Positions 1-9,838 of a DNA stretch of 55,765 nucleotides are shown here, in pieces. Location: contig NZ_BAER01000075.1 of assembly GCF_000315055.1 (NCBI RefSeq), positions 1 through 55,765 of the forward strand. The letters run 5' to 3'. The number at the start of each line of letters is the position of its first letter. Within the stretch, counting starts at the first letter, position 1. The notes beneath the pieces are model-generated. The model was not told the DNA's origin. It saw only the letters and a program-made list of their open reading frames with translations, and made no database searches. Source of the DNA: Paraglaciecola polaris LMG 21857. Its GTDB lineage: Bacteria > Pseudomonadota > Gammaproteobacteria > Enterobacterales > Alteromonadaceae. Position numbers and translations under genes: made by a program.

Positions 1-76
1 GGGCGGACTCGAACCGCCACGCTTATTCAGCAACGGATTTTGAATCCGTCATGTCTACCAATTCCATCACACTGGC
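1..76 (-). tRNA. tRNA-Leu (anticodon CAA), 3' end cut by window edge
   Basis: Read on the minus strand, the sequence starts GCCAGTGTGATGGAATTGG at position 76. It has a D-arm with TGGTAGAC, an anticodon stem ACGGA/TCCGT closing the loop TTCAAAA (anticodon CAA, decoding UUG), a long variable arm as expected for a class II tRNA, and the T-arm GGCGGTTCGAGTCCGCC. The acceptor 3' strand lies beyond the window, so the gene is partial here. It closely resembles the E. coli tRNA-Leu(CAA) layout. The promoter lies at 118-145. Confidence 0.95.
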
Positions 77-117
77 AAAGGTGCTTAAACGTTTGTGACA
101 ACCTTTAAGAGCGCCGC

Positions 118-145
118 ATTATAGCGGTTTACCTGATACGCGCAA
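118..145 (-). promoter_or_regulatory. sigma70-type promoter of tRNA-Leu with GC-rich discriminator
   Basis: On the minus strand, TTGCGC (positions 145-140) is followed after 16 bp by a perfect TATAAT (123-118) and then the GC-rich stretch GCGGCGC. Transcription would start near 111, about 35 nt before the tRNA 5' end. A GC-rich discriminator next to a consensus -10 is typical of stringently controlled stable-RNA promoters. Start site and regulation are inferred. Confidence 0.7.
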
Positions 146-271
146 GTGATTTTTTATGTTCCGAGTTTAAATGCTTAACTTATCACCAGTTCCGCTATTT
201 TGTGTATCGTCACTACCCCTTAAGACATCAATTATGCGAGACTAGGCATAGGGTATTTGCGCCTTTTGCGC

Positions 272-814
272 ATGTGTATTTCATTTTTATTATACGAGAA
301 CGCACTTTTGACCACTGAGCATTACCATCGTGCAGGTTTTTTTCGCCGCCTAGCCGCCATTATTTACGATATTTTAGTCGCCGTTGCTATCGGTATGTGT
401 GCCGCTATGGTGATGTTAGTTGCCATGTTATTACTGGTTGAAAATAACGTGTTGGGCAATCATGGATATGAACATTTTAGTGATTTAATTCAGCACGCTC
501 CTATTTATCAACATGTCTTGCAGATATGGGTTACAGCTTGGGTGATTGTCTTCTTTTTATGGTTTTGGCGTAATGGTGGGCAGACTATTGGCATGCGCGC
601 TTGGCGACTGCGCATTGCCAGTACGAATGGCAAACCCATCACCTATACACGTGCATTTGTGCGCATGGTGACGTCATTTTTGGGCTTAGGGACATTATTA
701 GTGCTTGTGGACGTTAAACATAAACAGTCGTTACAAGACCGTATTACCAGCACAGAGGTGATTTGTTTAAGCAAAGAAGCGAACCATCACCGCAGTTGGC
801 GTAATCTAAACTAA
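272..814 (+). CDS. RDD-family integral membrane protein
   Basis: Small membrane protein of the RDD family (named for conserved Arg-Asp-Asp). Role unknown, though some members have been linked to ion transport. An Arg-rich cytosolic start (AGFFRRLAAIIYD) precedes a long hydrophobic helix at about residues 30-57. A second helix follows around 88-103, then the typical GGQTIGMRAWRLRI segment, a third helix near 132-147 and LQDRITSTEV. The start is uncertain. ATG at 272 is used here, but TTG at 308 has a better-spaced GAG and gives the usual compact N-terminus (MTTEHYHRAGFF); TTG at 257 is also in frame. It stands alone between the tRNA-Leu gene and the lptFG pair, which converges on it. Confidence 0.8.
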   Translation: MCISFLLYENALLTTEHYHRAGFFRRLAAIIYDILVAVAIGMCAAMVMLVAMLLLVENNVLGNHGYEHFSDLIQHAPIYQHVLQIWVTAWVIVFFLWFWRNGGQTIGMRAWRLRIASTNGKPITYTRAFVRMVTSFLGLGTLLVLVDVKHKQSLQDRITSTEVICLSKEANHHRSWRNLN

Positions 815-853
815 TTGTCCCGTCCTAGAATAAGTTGAAATAAATCTGCGCTT

Positions 854-1915
854 TTATCGGCGCAGTAAATGAACGGAAATCCCAGCGAAGATAAGACTTG
901 GCAGGATAGCGCCGATAAATGGCGGTATATGATACACAGTACTTAATGAGCCAAACACTTCGTTACTCACGAAAAAGCCAAAGCCTGTCAAAACACCCAT
1001 AATCACCCGCGCCCCCATGGTGACGCTACGCAACGGACCAAAAATAAACGATAGCGCCATGAGCAGCATCACCCCAACCGATACAGGTTGCAGCACCTTG
1101 CGCCATAATGCTAAGCGGTAACGCTCAGAGTTTTGGCTATTGTTTTCTAAATAATTGACATACCCCACAAGCCCACGTATCGACAAAGCTTCAGGCTTTA
1201 CCGTCACAACCCCTAGTTTATCCGGGGTAAGGGACGAGGCCCACGCACCATCAGCCGCATCTTCAACTTGAATACGATTATCTGAGAAATGGGTGGATTG
1301 TACGTGGCTCAAACGCCATGTTTCTTCTTGGTAGCGGGCGCTTTCTGCTGTAGTAACTTTACGTAGATATAACTCACTGTCGAACTCATATATGTTCACA
1401 TCACGCAGGGTGTTTTTATCTACAACCTCACCAATACTGACAAAATTATCACCATCTTTAGCCCAAACTAAGCGATCAGACGAAAACAAACTACCACCTG
1501 ATATGGCTTGAGTACGAATTTCTTTGGCTTTGGTTTCACTTACCGGTGCGACCCACTCACCTATCACCATCACAAATAAAACCATCAAGATGGCCGACTT
1601 CATGGCAGAGATAATAATATTCCAGCGGCTTTGCCCAGCGGATTGCATTACCACTAATTCGCTATTGCTGGCTAATATTCCCATACCAATCAAACCACCA
1701 ATTAAGGTTGCCACGGGGAAAAATTGTTCTAATTCACGGGGCAGGCTTAAAAATACATAAACAGCAGCCACTGTCATGTCGTAACTGCCCTTACCGACAC
1801 TTTTCATCTGCTCGATAAATTTAATTAACGCGCTTAAACCCACTAGCACACCTAAACTCATGGCAGTCGTGCCCAGTAATGTGCGGGCGATATACCAATC
1901 GAGGATTTTAATCAT
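854..1915 (-). CDS. lptG: LPS export ABC transporter permease LptG
   Basis: Inner-membrane permease subunit of the LptB2FG transporter, which extracts lipopolysaccharide and feeds it to the LptC-LptA bridge. At 353 aa it has the family's usual length. Three membrane helices lie in the first 125 residues, a periplasmic beta-jellyroll region spans about 130-265, and three helices follow to the C-terminus. The stretch SLPRELEQFFPVATLIGGLIG with the coupling-helix-like LASNSELVVMQSAGQS is diagnostic of LptF/LptG. The ATG overlaps the lptF stop (ATGA, 4 nt), indicating translational coupling. The order lptF-lptG divergent from pepA matches E. coli. lptB lies elsewhere. Confidence 0.95.
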   Translation of the reverse strand: MIKILDWYIARTLLGTTAMSLGVLVGLSALIKFIEQMKSVGKGSYDMTVAAVYVFLSLPRELEQFFPVATLIGGLIGMGILASNSELVVMQSAGQSRWNIIISAMKSAILMVLFVMVIGEWVAPVSETKAKEIRTQAISGGSLFSSDRLVWAKDGDNFVSIGEVVDKNTLRDVNIYEFDSELYLRKVTTAESARYQEETWRLSHVQSTHFSDNRIQVEDAADGAWASSLTPDKLGVVTVKPEALSIRGLVGYVNYLENNSQNSERYRLALWRKVLQPVSVGVMLLMALSFIFGPLRSVTMGARVIMGVLTGFGFFVSNEVFGSLSTVYHIPPFIGAILPSLIFAGISVHLLRR

Positions 1916-3018
1916 GACTTTTTACCTCGTAGTTGTGCTCGTATTCGCACGCCTAGAGGGCGTCCCTTAAAGATCAGTGCCATACCAATCAGGCCAATGA
2001 CAAAATGCACCCACCACAAACCCAACATAGGAGGGACTTTGCCGTCTTCTAACACTTTGCGGCCTGCCAATAGCAATAAGAAATAACCTAGATACAACAT
2101 CAGCGCTGGGAACATCTTACCGAAGCGCCCTTGACGTGGATCCGCAGCGCTAAGTGGCACGGCTATAATCACCAAAAAAAACAACGAAAGCGGGATTGCG
2201 AAGCGCCACTGAAGCTCTGCGATAGCGTCGATAGAGGGGTCATCAAAGAGCTGCATAGTAGTATACGCAGATAACTTTCTGCGCTTTTGCTCAGCCTCTT
2301 GTTCAGCAATTTGAATCTGATACTCACCAAATTCCACTACCCGATAATCTTGTTTACCCAAGGTACCTTCGTACTGAATGCCATCACCGAGCACTAAGGT
2401 TTCAGAACCATCGGCAGCCTCACGTAGACCGCCTTTTTTGGCATAGACCAAATGCACATTTTGGCTATCTGTCGTGGTATCGTGCTGGGCCATAAACACA
2501 CGTTTTAGCGGCTCACTGTCGTTACCGATTTCATGTACAAAAATAACTGCTTTTTCATTGGCCGTTTGTTGGAAGCGCCCAGGGATCAAAGTCGTCAGCC
2601 CAGTATCGGCCCCGGCTTGTTCTTCAAGTTGATATTCCCGCTCCACGGACATAGGCGCAATCCATAACGTCATGGCGCCGGTAATGAGTGCCATCACCAC
2701 AGCAAGGACCAACATTACTCGCGTAACGTACCACTCACTAACGCCGCAAGCCCGCATTACGGTCATTTCACTGTCTACATACAAACGCCCATGGGCCAAC
2801 ATAATGCCAAGAAATAAACTCAAGGGTAAAATAAGGGAAGCTAAAACAGGCATGCTCAAGGCTAAAAAACCTAGCACTAAACTAGCAGGAATATCACCAT
2901 TAGAGGCTTCAGAGAGCACTCTGACAAATTTATTGGTAATAAAAATGGCCATCAAAACCAGAAAAACGGCAGTTTGGGATTTGACGGTTTCTTTGACTAA
3001 ATAACGAAATATCAGCAC
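1912..3018 (-). CDS. lptF: LPS export ABC transporter permease LptF
   Basis: Partner of LptG in the LptB2FG lipopolysaccharide extractor of the inner membrane. Its 368 aa have the 3+3 membrane-helix layout around a periplasmic jellyroll domain. The N-terminus MLIFRYLVKETVKSQTAVF, the LPLSLFLGIMLAHGRLYVDSEM segment and the MTVMRACGVSEWYV coupling helix are typical of LptF. The start is GTG with only a weak GGA upstream. It is the first gene of a two-gene unit and is divergent from pepA across a 287-bp spacer, as in Enterobacteria. Confidence 0.95.
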   Translation of the reverse strand: MLIFRYLVKETVKSQTAVFLVLMAIFITNKFVRVLSEASNGDIPASLVLGFLALSMPVLASLILPLSLFLGIMLAHGRLYVDSEMTVMRACGVSEWYVTRVMLVLAVVMALITGAMTLWIAPMSVEREYQLEEQAGADTGLTTLIPGRFQQTANEKAVIFVHEIGNDSEPLKRVFMAQHDTTTDSQNVHLVYAKKGGLREAADGSETLVLGDGIQYEGTLGKQDYRVVEFGEYQIQIAEQEAEQKRRKLSAYTTMQLFDDPSIDAIAELQWRFAIPLSLFFLVIIAVPLSAADPRQGRFGKMFPALMLYLGYFLLLLAGRKVLEDGKVPPMLGLWWVHFVIGLIGMALIFKGRPLGVRIRAQLRGKKS

Positions 3019-3305
3019 GCAATATCCAACACAAAAGTGGTAATTTTAGTGGCAAGCTACAAAATTTTCAGTAAACTTAACGTTTTCACACGTTTCATTT
3101 GCAATGTGTGCCATTTTAAAGCGCTTGCCCGCACGTAATTTACAGATTATGTCTGGCTTGGGCTCGTCTTGCAATTGCAATGAAACGCCGTTTACAAAGA
3201 TAACGCCGTAACGCTCAGCACAACATCATAATAACAAATTCAAATAGCTCAGTGTTACAAGCAGTATGTAATGACAGATTAACAGTTTCGTGACGAGGAT
3301 GCCCC
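3019..3305. promoter_or_regulatory. Divergent lptFG / pepA intergenic region
   Basis: This 287-bp spacer must hold the outward promoters for lptFG (minus) and pepA-holC-valS (plus). I could not assign a convincing -35/-10 pair for either. It contains a perfect 12-bp palindrome, TTGCAATTGCAA, at 3169-3180, roughly 125 bp before pepA, which could be a protein-binding site. A GAGG Shine-Dalgarno lies just before the pepA GTG. No small gene is seen. Confidence 0.45.
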
Positions 3306-4811
3306 GTGGAATTTAGTGTAAAAAGTGGAAGCCCAGAAAAACAACGCAGCGCCTGTATCGTAGTAGGCGTATTTGAACCACGTCGATTAACGTCAGTGGC
3401 CGAGCAATTAGACGAAATAAGCGGTGGCTATCTTAGCAACCTGCTGCGTCGTGGCGATTTAGAAGGCAAGCCGGGACAAATGCTCTTATTGCATCATGTA
3501 CCAAACGTACTCAGTGAACGAGTATTGTTAGTGGGCTGCGGTAAAGAGCGTGAACTAGACGAGCGCCAATACAAGCAAATTATCTCCAAGACGATCAAAA
3601 CCCTAAACGAAACCGGTTCAATGGAAGCCGTCTGCTTCTTGTCTGAGTTACATGTGAAGGGACGTGACACCTACTGGCGTGTGCGTCAGGCGGTGGAAGC
3701 AACGCAAGACTCCTTATATACCTTCTTGCAATTGAAAACCAAAAAAGGCGAGCCGCGCCGTCCTTTGCGTAAAATGGTCTTTAACGTACCGACCCGCCGT
3801 GAGCTAACCATAGGTGAGCGTGCCGTTGAGCATGGTTTAGCGGTATCTTTAGGGAGTAAGACCACCCGTGATGTGGCCAACATGCCACCCAACATTTGTA
3901 ACCCTAAGTACCTGTTCGATCAAGCCAAGTTACTGGAAGCCGAATACCCGAATTTGCATGTAGATTCGGTCAACGAAAAGCAAATGGATGACCTAGGTAT
4001 GCACTCATACCTAGCGGTAGGTCGTGGTTCAGCCAATGAATCCATTATGACCATAATGGAGCATAAAGGCGGCCCCGCTGATCAAGCTCCCATAGTACTA
4101 GTCGGCAAAGGCTTAACCTTCGACTCAGGCGGCATTTCAATTAAGCCAGGCGAAGCCATGGACGAAATGAAATATGATATGGGCGGTGCAGCAGGTGTCT
4201 TGGGTGCAATGCATACCATAAGCGCACTTAACTTGCCGTTAAACGTAGTTGGTATATTGGCTGGCTGTGAAAACATGCCTGATGCCAATGCATATCGTCC
4301 AGGTGACATACTGACGACTATGTCTGGTCAAACCGTTGAAGTGTTAAATACCGATGCTGAAGGCCGTTTGGTTTTATGTGATGCGTTAACTTATGTTGAG
4401 CGCTTCGATCCAGAATTGGTAATTGATGTAGCAACCTTGACCGGTGCATGTGTTATCGCCCTTGGTCATCATGCTACCGGCGTATTCAGTAACCATAATC
4501 CTTTGGCCCATGAGCTTGTCAACGCATCAGAGCAAAGCGGTGACAAAGCGTGGCGTATGCCATTGTGGGATGAATACCAAGATCAGCTTGAAAGCCCATT
4601 TGCCGACATGACCAACTTAGGTGGCCGTCCTGCAGGCTCTATTACTGCCGCATGTTTCTTGTCGCGCTTCACTCGTAAATACAACTGGGCACATATGGAT
4701 ATCGCAGGCACAGCTTGGGTTGGCGGTAAAGATAAAGGCTCTACTGGCCGCCCCGTACCAATGTTATCTCAGTTCTTAATGAACCGAGCAGGCATTGAAT
4801 CGGAAGATTAG
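3306..4811 (+). CDS. pepA: Cytosol (leucyl) aminopeptidase PepA
   Basis: M17-family dizinc/dimanganese aminopeptidase that removes N-terminal residues from peptides. In E. coli the same protein (XerA/CarP) also binds DNA in Xer recombination and carAB control; whether it does so here is unknown. It is 501 aa (E. coli 503). The N-terminal alpha/beta domain covers roughly the first third. Metal and catalytic residues lie in [28 protein letters not shown] and the family signature [11 protein letters not shown] start preceded by GAGG at about 8 nt. It heads the conserved pepA-holC-valS unit; holC begins 24 nt after the stop. Confidence 0.97.
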   Translation: MEFSVKSGSPEKQRSACIVVGVFEPRRLTSVAEQLDEISGGYLSNLLRRGDLEGKPGQMLLLHHVPNVLSERVLLVGCGKERELDERQYKQIISKTIKTLNETGSMEAVCFLSELHVKGRDTYWRVRQAVEATQDSLYTFLQLKTKKGEPRRPLRKMVFNVPTRRELTIGERAVEHGLAVSLGSKTTRDVANMPPNICNPKYLFDQAKLLEAEYPNLHVDSVNEKQMDDLGMHSYLAVGRGSANESIMTIMEHKGGPADQAPIVLVGKGLTFDSGGISIKPGEAMDEMKYDMGGAAGVLGAMHTISALNLPLNVVGILAGCENMPDANAYRPGDILTTMSGQTVEVLNTDAEGRLVLCDALTYVERFDPELVIDVATLTGACVIALGHHATGVFSNHNPLAHELVNASEQSGDKAWRMPLWDEYQDQLESPFADMTNLGGRPAGSITAACFLSRFTRKYNWAHMDIAGTAWVGGKDKGSTGRPVPMLSQFLMNRAGIESED

Positions 4812-4835
4812 TCTTCAAAGAGAACTAAACACCTG

Positions 4836-5318
4836 ATGTCAAAGGTCACGTTTTACCTGCTTGAACAAGAAACAGAAGCAACCAGCAACCAGCCAGCGCA
4901 CCTCGCGCTGGCTTGTCAATTAGCGGCCCAGTGTTTTAGCAATAAGCAACGCTGTGTGGTGATGTGCCAAAGCCAAGCGCAGGCTGAGCAATTCGACGAA
5001 TTGCTGTGGCAACTGCCAAACGATCGCTTTGTACCACATAACTTGACCGGCGAAGGTCCACAAGCTGGCACCCCGGTTGAAATTTGCTGGCAGCGCCCCA
5101 GTCAATTTAACAAGCCAGTGCTTATCAACTTAGCGGATAACATGCCGGATTTTCATAGCAAATTTAGCCGCATATTCGATTTTGTACCCGCGGCTGATAC
5201 GCTTAAGCAGCAAGCGCGGGAGCGCTATAAACATTACCGTGCCGCCGGCCATCAATTAGATACATTACCCAGCAAAGCGTTACTCGACTCACTCGCTGGT
5301 AATTCGCAATCGCAATAA
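4836..5318 (+). CDS. holC: DNA polymerase III chi subunit
   Basis: Chi subunit of the clamp-loader complex, which with psi (HolD) links the polymerase III holoenzyme to single-stranded-DNA-binding protein. It is 160 aa (E. coli 147) with a Rossmann-like fold. Recognisable segments are [12 protein letters not shown], a central [24 protein letters not shown] and [12 protein letters not shown], followed by the FDFVP strand. It lies between pepA and valS, the same position as in E. coli, with valS starting 14 nt after the stop. The last 20 or so residues are polar and probably disordered. Confidence 0.93.
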   Translation: MSKVTFYLLEQETEATSNQPAHLALACQLAAQCFSNKQRCVVMCQSQAQAEQFDELLWQLPNDRFVPHNLTGEGPQAGTPVEICWQRPSQFNKPVLINLADNMPDFHSKFSRIFDFVPAADTLKQQARERYKHYRAAGHQLDTLPSKALLDSLAGNSQSQ

Positions 5319-5332
5319 CGAGACCAAATACA

Positions 5333-8098
5333 ATGGATAAAACATTTAGCCCACAAAATATCGAACAGCAGTGTTACCAACAGTGGGAAGAAAAAGGCTA
5401 CTTTAAAGCCAGCGGCGAAGGCCAACCTTATTGTATCTTGTTGCCGCCACCCAACGTGACAGGCAGCTTGCACATGGGTCATGGTTTTCAACAAACCATT
5501 ATGGATACCCTCACCCGTTATCATCGAATGAAGGGTGACAATACCTTATGGCAGTGCGGCACTGACCATGCTGGCATTGCGACCCAAATGGTGGTTGAAC
5601 GCCAATTAAACGCCCAAGGCAAAACCCGTCATGATTTAGGTCGCGAAGCCTTCGTTGATAAAATTTGGGACTGGAAGAAAGAGTCCGGCGGCAATATTAC
5701 TCAGCAAATGCGCCGCCTAGGTACCTCACCCGACTGGGATCGTGAAGTGTTCACCATGGACGATGACCTATCTGAAGCCGTCAATGAAGTCTTTGTGCGC
5801 TTACATGAAGAAGGCTTGATTTATCGTGGTAAGCGCTTAGTAAATTGGGATCCAGTTCTGCACACAGCAGTATCCGATCTTGAAGTGCTTAGCGAAGAAG
5901 AAAACGGCTTTATGTGGCATATGCGCTACCCCCTTGCGGATGGTACAGGAGAGCTGGTTGTGGCCACCACTCGCCCTGAAACTATGTTGGGCGATACCGC
6001 CGTTGCCGTTCATCCAGATGATGAGCGTTATCAGAGTTTTATTGGCAAATCGATTAAGTTGCCTATTACTGGTCGCTTAATTCCCATCATCGCCGACGAT
6101 TATGTTGAGCAAGATTTCGGCACAGGTTGCGTAAAAATTACCCCTGCCCATGACTTTAACGATTACGACATGGGTAAACGTCATAATCTTGAGATGATTA
6201 ACATCCTCACCGATGACGCCAAAATCAACGACGAGGCACCGGAGCAATACCGTGGGCTGGATCGATTCGACGCGCGCAAGCAAATCGTTGCCGACCTAGA
6301 CGCCGCCGGTGTGTTGGTTAAAATTGAAGACCACAAGCTAAAAGTACCACGCGGTGATCGTTCCGGGGCAGTGATCGAACCTTATCTAACCGATCAGTGG
6401 TACGTCGCCGTACAAGAACTCGCCAAGCCAGCCATTGATGCAGTCAAAAGTGGTGAAATCAAGTTTGTACCAGAGAACTGGGATAAAACTTATTACCAGT
6501 GGATGAACAACATTCAAGATTGGTGTATTTCGCGTCAATTATGGTGGGGACACCGCATTCCAGCTTGGTACGACGAGAGCGGCAAAATATATGTGGGTCG
6601 CACCGAAGCTGAAGTACGCGAAAAGCACGCCTTAGATGCCAGCGTAAACTTACGTCAAGACGAAGACGTACTCGATACCTGGTTCTCGTCTGCCCTCTGG
6701 CCATTTGCCACCATGGGCTGGCCTAAGAAAACACCAGAGTTAGAGACGTTTGTACCGAGTGCGGTATTGGTAACAGGTTTCGATATTATTTTCTTCTGGG
6801 TGGCCAGAATGATCATGATGACCAAGAAGTTTACCGGTCAAATCCCGTTTAAAGAGATTTACATCACCGGCCTTATTCGCGATGAACAAGGCGATAAGAT
6901 GTCTAAATCTAAAGGCAATGTGATCGATCCAATCGACTTGATTGACGGCATCAGTATCGATGACTTAGTTGCCAAGCGCACTTCGGGAATGATGCAACCA
7001 AAACTGGCGGCAAAAATTGAAAAAAACACCCGTAAAAGTTACCCAGAAGGGTTTGAAGCATACGGCACAGATGCGTTGCGCTTTACGTTTACGGCGATGG
7101 CATCCACCAGCCGAGACATCAGCTTCGACGTTAAGCGAGTAGAAGGCTATCGTAATTTCTGTAATAAATTATGGAATGCCTCACGCTTTGTATTGATGAA
7201 CGCAGAAGACCAAGATACCGGTGCTAACGGCGGCGACATGCAACTTAGCTTAGCGGATAAGTGGATTTTGGCCCGCTTCCAGCAAACATTGAAAGACTTT
7301 GAAGACGCATTAACGGGCTATCGCTTTGATATTGCGGCTAACTTGATTTACGAATTCACTTGGAATCAATTCTGTGACTGGTATTTAGAGTTATCAAAGC
7401 CGGTTCTGAATTCTGAAATAAGTACCCAAGCGCAAAAACGCGGCACCCGCCATACACTCGTCAACGTACTTGAAAGCATTCTCCGTTTAGCCCACCCCAT
7501 TATGCCGTTTATCACTGAAGAGATTTGGCAGCGAGTGGCGCCGTTATGCGGCATTAATGCACCGAGCATCATGACACAAGCATTTCCAGTGCAAGACCCG
7601 TCATTACGTGATCAAGACACACTAGCGGAAATGGAATGGATAAAAAGTGTCATTGTGGGTATTCGTAATATTCGTGGCGAAATGGACATCTCACCGAATA
7701 AACCGCTTAATGTATTGCTGCGTAATGCCAGCGCTCAGGATTGGCAACGCCTGCAAACCAGTCGTGAGTTTTTAGGTGCATTAGCCAAACTAGAAAGCGT
7801 TGAATTGCTGCAAGCTGAAGAAGAAGCACCTGCCAGTGCCACTGCATTAGTCGGTGAAATGGAGATCCTTATTCCTATGGCTGGCCTAATTGATAAAGAC
7901 GCTGAGCTGGCTCGAATCAATAAAGCATTGGCTAAAATAGAGGCTGATTTTGCACGAACTCAAGGTAAATTAAACAACCAAAAGTTTGTTAGCAATGCTC
8001 CTGCTGCGGTAATTGATAAAGAAAAAGCTAAACTTGATGACTTCACCATGCAAATGAAGAAGTTAAAAGAGCAAAAGCAAACAATCGAAAACTTGTAG
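5333..8098 (+). CDS. valS: Valyl-tRNA synthetase
   Basis: Class I aminoacyl-tRNA synthetase charging tRNA-Val, with editing of mischarged threonine. 921 aa (E. coli 951). In order: the HIGH-type motif HMGH at residues 47-50; the inserted editing (CP1) domain with [20 protein letters not shown]; the KMSKS loop at 522-526; the anticodon-binding helical domain; and a C-terminal coiled coil ([18 protein letters not shown] onward) that binds the tRNA elbow. Last gene of pepA-holC-valS, followed by a 10-bp perfect hairpin. Confidence 0.98.
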   Translation: MDKTFSPQNIEQQCYQQWEEKGYFKASGEGQPYCILLPPPNVTGSLHMGHGFQQTIMDTLTRYHRMKGDNTLWQCGTDHAGIATQMVVERQLNAQGKTRHDLGREAFVDKIWDWKKESGGNITQQMRRLGTSPDWDREVFTMDDDLSEAVNEVFVRLHEEGLIYRGKRLVNWDPVLHTAVSDLEVLSEEENGFMWHMRYPLADGTGELVVATTRPETMLGDTAVAVHPDDERYQSFIGKSIKLPITGRLIPIIADDYVEQDFGTGCVKITPAHDFNDYDMGKRHNLEMINILTDDAKINDEAPEQYRGLDRFDARKQIVADLDAAGVLVKIEDHKLKVPRGDRSGAVIEPYLTDQWYVAVQELAKPAIDAVKSGEIKFVPENWDKTYYQWMNNIQDWCISRQLWWGHRIPAWYDESGKIYVGRTEAEVREKHALDASVNLRQDEDVLDTWFSSALWPFATMGWPKKTPELETFVPSAVLVTGFDIIFFWVARMIMMTKKFTGQIPFKEIYITGLIRDEQGDKMSKSKGNVIDPIDLIDGISIDDLVAKRTSGMMQPKLAAKIEKNTRKSYPEGFEAYGTDALRFTFTAMASTSRDISFDVKRVEGYRNFCNKLWNASRFVLMNAEDQDTGANGGDMQLSLADKWILARFQQTLKDFEDALTGYRFDIAANLIYEFTWNQFCDWYLELSKPVLNSEISTQAQKRGTRHTLVNVLESILRLAHPIMPFITEEIWQRVAPLCGINAPSIMTQAFPVQDPSLRDQDTLAEMEWIKSVIVGIRNIRGEMDISPNKPLNVLLRNASAQDWQRLQTSREFLGALAKLESVELLQAEEEAPASATALVGEMEILIPMAGLIDKDAELARINKALAKIEADFARTQGKLNNQKFVSNAPAAVIDKEKAKLDDFTMQMKKLKEQKQTIENL

Positions 8099-8110
8099 TC
8101 AGGTTAAACA

Positions 8111-8142
8111 CGACCGCACTAGCCCCAATACGAGTGCGGTCG
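8111..8142 (+). terminator. Hairpin after valS, probable terminator
   Basis: CGACCGCACT (8111-8120) pairs perfectly with AGTGCGGTCG (8133-8142) across a 12-nt loop, starting 12 nt after the valS stop. The tail is only moderately T-rich (CTATTGTT), so it is either a weak intrinsic terminator or an RNA-stabilising 3' hairpin. Confidence 0.6.
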
Positions 8143-8305
8143 CTATTGTTCATTACATAGGTAAGTTGAGTATTTTTATACTCAAATTCAACACCCAGCA
8201 ATACGCCAATAATAACGTCAAAATCAGACTAAATGGTGATTATTGATTAATGCTAATCTGTGCTATTAATACCCGATGTTTCAAATAGTTAGGCAAGTGC
8301 AGATA

Positions 8306-9838
8306 ATGGAGGGTGACAAGATTAACCGAATTCGATTTTTACTCATTTGCATCGTGGTGCTCACCAGCATTACCACGCCAGCTATCGCTGAGCTATCTGA
8401 GGATCAGAAAATCGCCATCATTTACGCATCAGACATGCCCGTTATTGGCTTAAAAAAAGTTGGTGGTTATCCCGAGCTCGCCAGTGCACTGCAAACCTAT
8501 CGTAATCAAAAAAATACCAGTACCTTTTTCCTATTCGGTGGCAACAGTTTAGCCCCAAGCCCATTATCGTCACTTGACCGTGGCACACACATCATCGATA
8601 TACTCAACAGCCTAGAGCCGGATGCGATGTCTGTGACTAAGCGAGAATTTAGTTATTTTGAAGATGAATTATCTCTTCGCGCCTATGAAGCTGCTTTTCC
8701 CATTGTCACCAGTAACGTTTACGACAAGCGCAGCAAGGCTAACGTCGACGGTTTATTAAGCACAGTGATTGTCGAACAGCGCGGCGTTAAAGTCGGCATT
8801 ATTTCAGTATTAGATGAGAGTGCCATCAGTGATTATTTGCTCAAACAAGTGGTCATATTAGACCCACAAAAAGCCATAACAACGTCCGCGCAGGCGCTTC
8901 GTGAACAAGGCGCTGATGTATTGGTGCTTATGTACTCGTTCAATTTTTCGTTTATCGATCAACTGCTGACGAACCAAGTCGTTGACCTAACCATGAGCAC
9001 CAGTCCGTTATTTACCAGTTTCCCCAACGAAAAAATGCCTAAACACCCGAACGCTGTAGTGTTGAATAAACTGAATTATCTCGCTGAAATACACCTTGAA
9101 TTTACCGGCCGACCATCCACTGCTCCGCGTGTCACTTGGACCAGTAAAGAGCTATCTAGCTTTCCTAGTGATCCAATCGTTGCTGGGCAAGTCAAAGGTT
9201 ACACATCACGCTTAAATCGTTTGTTAAACCAACCTATTGCTACTGTGACGAAAGATTTTCAGACACTAAGAACCAGTGTACGTAGTGAAGAAAATGCCTT
9301 TGCAAATTTAGTTGCTGATACGTTGCGCACGTTTGCCAATGCCGACATTGCATTGATCAATGGTGGCATCATCCGTGGTAATCGTTCTTATGCTCAAGGG
9401 CAGCGACTTACTCGGCGAGATATTGCTGAAGAATTACCTTTTCGCAGCAAAGTGGCGGTACTAACTATTACCGGCCAGCAACTCAAGCAGGCTCTTGAAA
9501 ATGGTATCAGTACCATAGAGCAAACTCGTGGACGCTTTCCCCAAGTATCTGGCATTCAGGTCACGTACGATCCAAGCAAGGTAGCCGGAGAACGAATAAC
9601 ATCACTCAAAATTAATGGTAAAGCCATTAACCCCACCAGAGCATACAAGTTAGCCACCACTGATTATTTGGCTAATGGCGGTGACGGCTATCATGTGCTG
9701 GACGCATGCCCTAAAATAGCCTTAGGCTATATGGCTCCCCCTATGTTAGTGGATGTGTTCATTGATAGCATTCGAGAACGCGATACCTTAGGTCCGGCAT
9801 TGAACGCACGTTTGGTGAATGTTCATGAATCAAAATAA
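8306..9838 (+). CDS. Secreted 5'-nucleotidase-like protein with degenerate catalytic site
   Basis: Resembles the UshA/5'-nucleotidase family: signal peptide (KINRIRFLLICIVVL...TPAIA), N-terminal calcineurin-like metallophosphatase domain (about 35-280) and C-terminal 5'-nucleotidase domain (about 305-500). The metal-binding motifs are all altered. The usual DxH is SDMPV (43-45), GGD is GGN (N80), GNHEF is TKREF (111-115), and the later His positions fall on Ser/Tyr-rich stretches (YSFNFS; MSTSP). The C-terminal substrate-pocket motifs survive: NGGIIR (352-357) and GGDGY (458-462). I infer a catalytically dead nucleotide- or nucleoside-binding periplasmic protein. Start: ATG 8306 gives a normal signal-peptide n-region; ATG 8276 is in frame but lacks a ribosome-binding site. 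It overlaps the downstream diguanylate cyclase by 14-20 nt, suggesting joint function. Confidence 0.8.
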   Translation: MEGDKINRIRFLLICIVVLTSITTPAIAELSEDQKIAIIYASDMPVIGLKKVGGYPELASALQTYRNQKNTSTFFLFGGNSLAPSPLSSLDRGTHIIDILNSLEPDAMSVTKREFSYFEDELSLRAYEAAFPIVTSNVYDKRSKANVDGLLSTVIVEQRGVKVGIISVLDESAISDYLLKQVVILDPQKAITTSAQALREQGADVLVLMYSFNFSFIDQLLTNQVVDLTMSTSPLFTSFPNEKMPKHPNAVVLNKLNYLAEIHLEFTGRPSTAPRVTWTSKELSSFPSDPIVAGQVKGYTSRLNRLLNQPIATVTKDFQTLRTSVRSEENAFANLVADTLRTFANADIALINGGIIRGNRSYAQGQRLTRRDIAEELPFRSKVAVLTITGQQLKQALENGISTIEQTRGRFPQVSGIQVTYDPSKVAGERITSLKINGKAINPTRAYKLATTDYLANGGDGYHVLDACPKIALGYMAPPMLVDVFIDSIRERDTLGPALNARLVNVHESK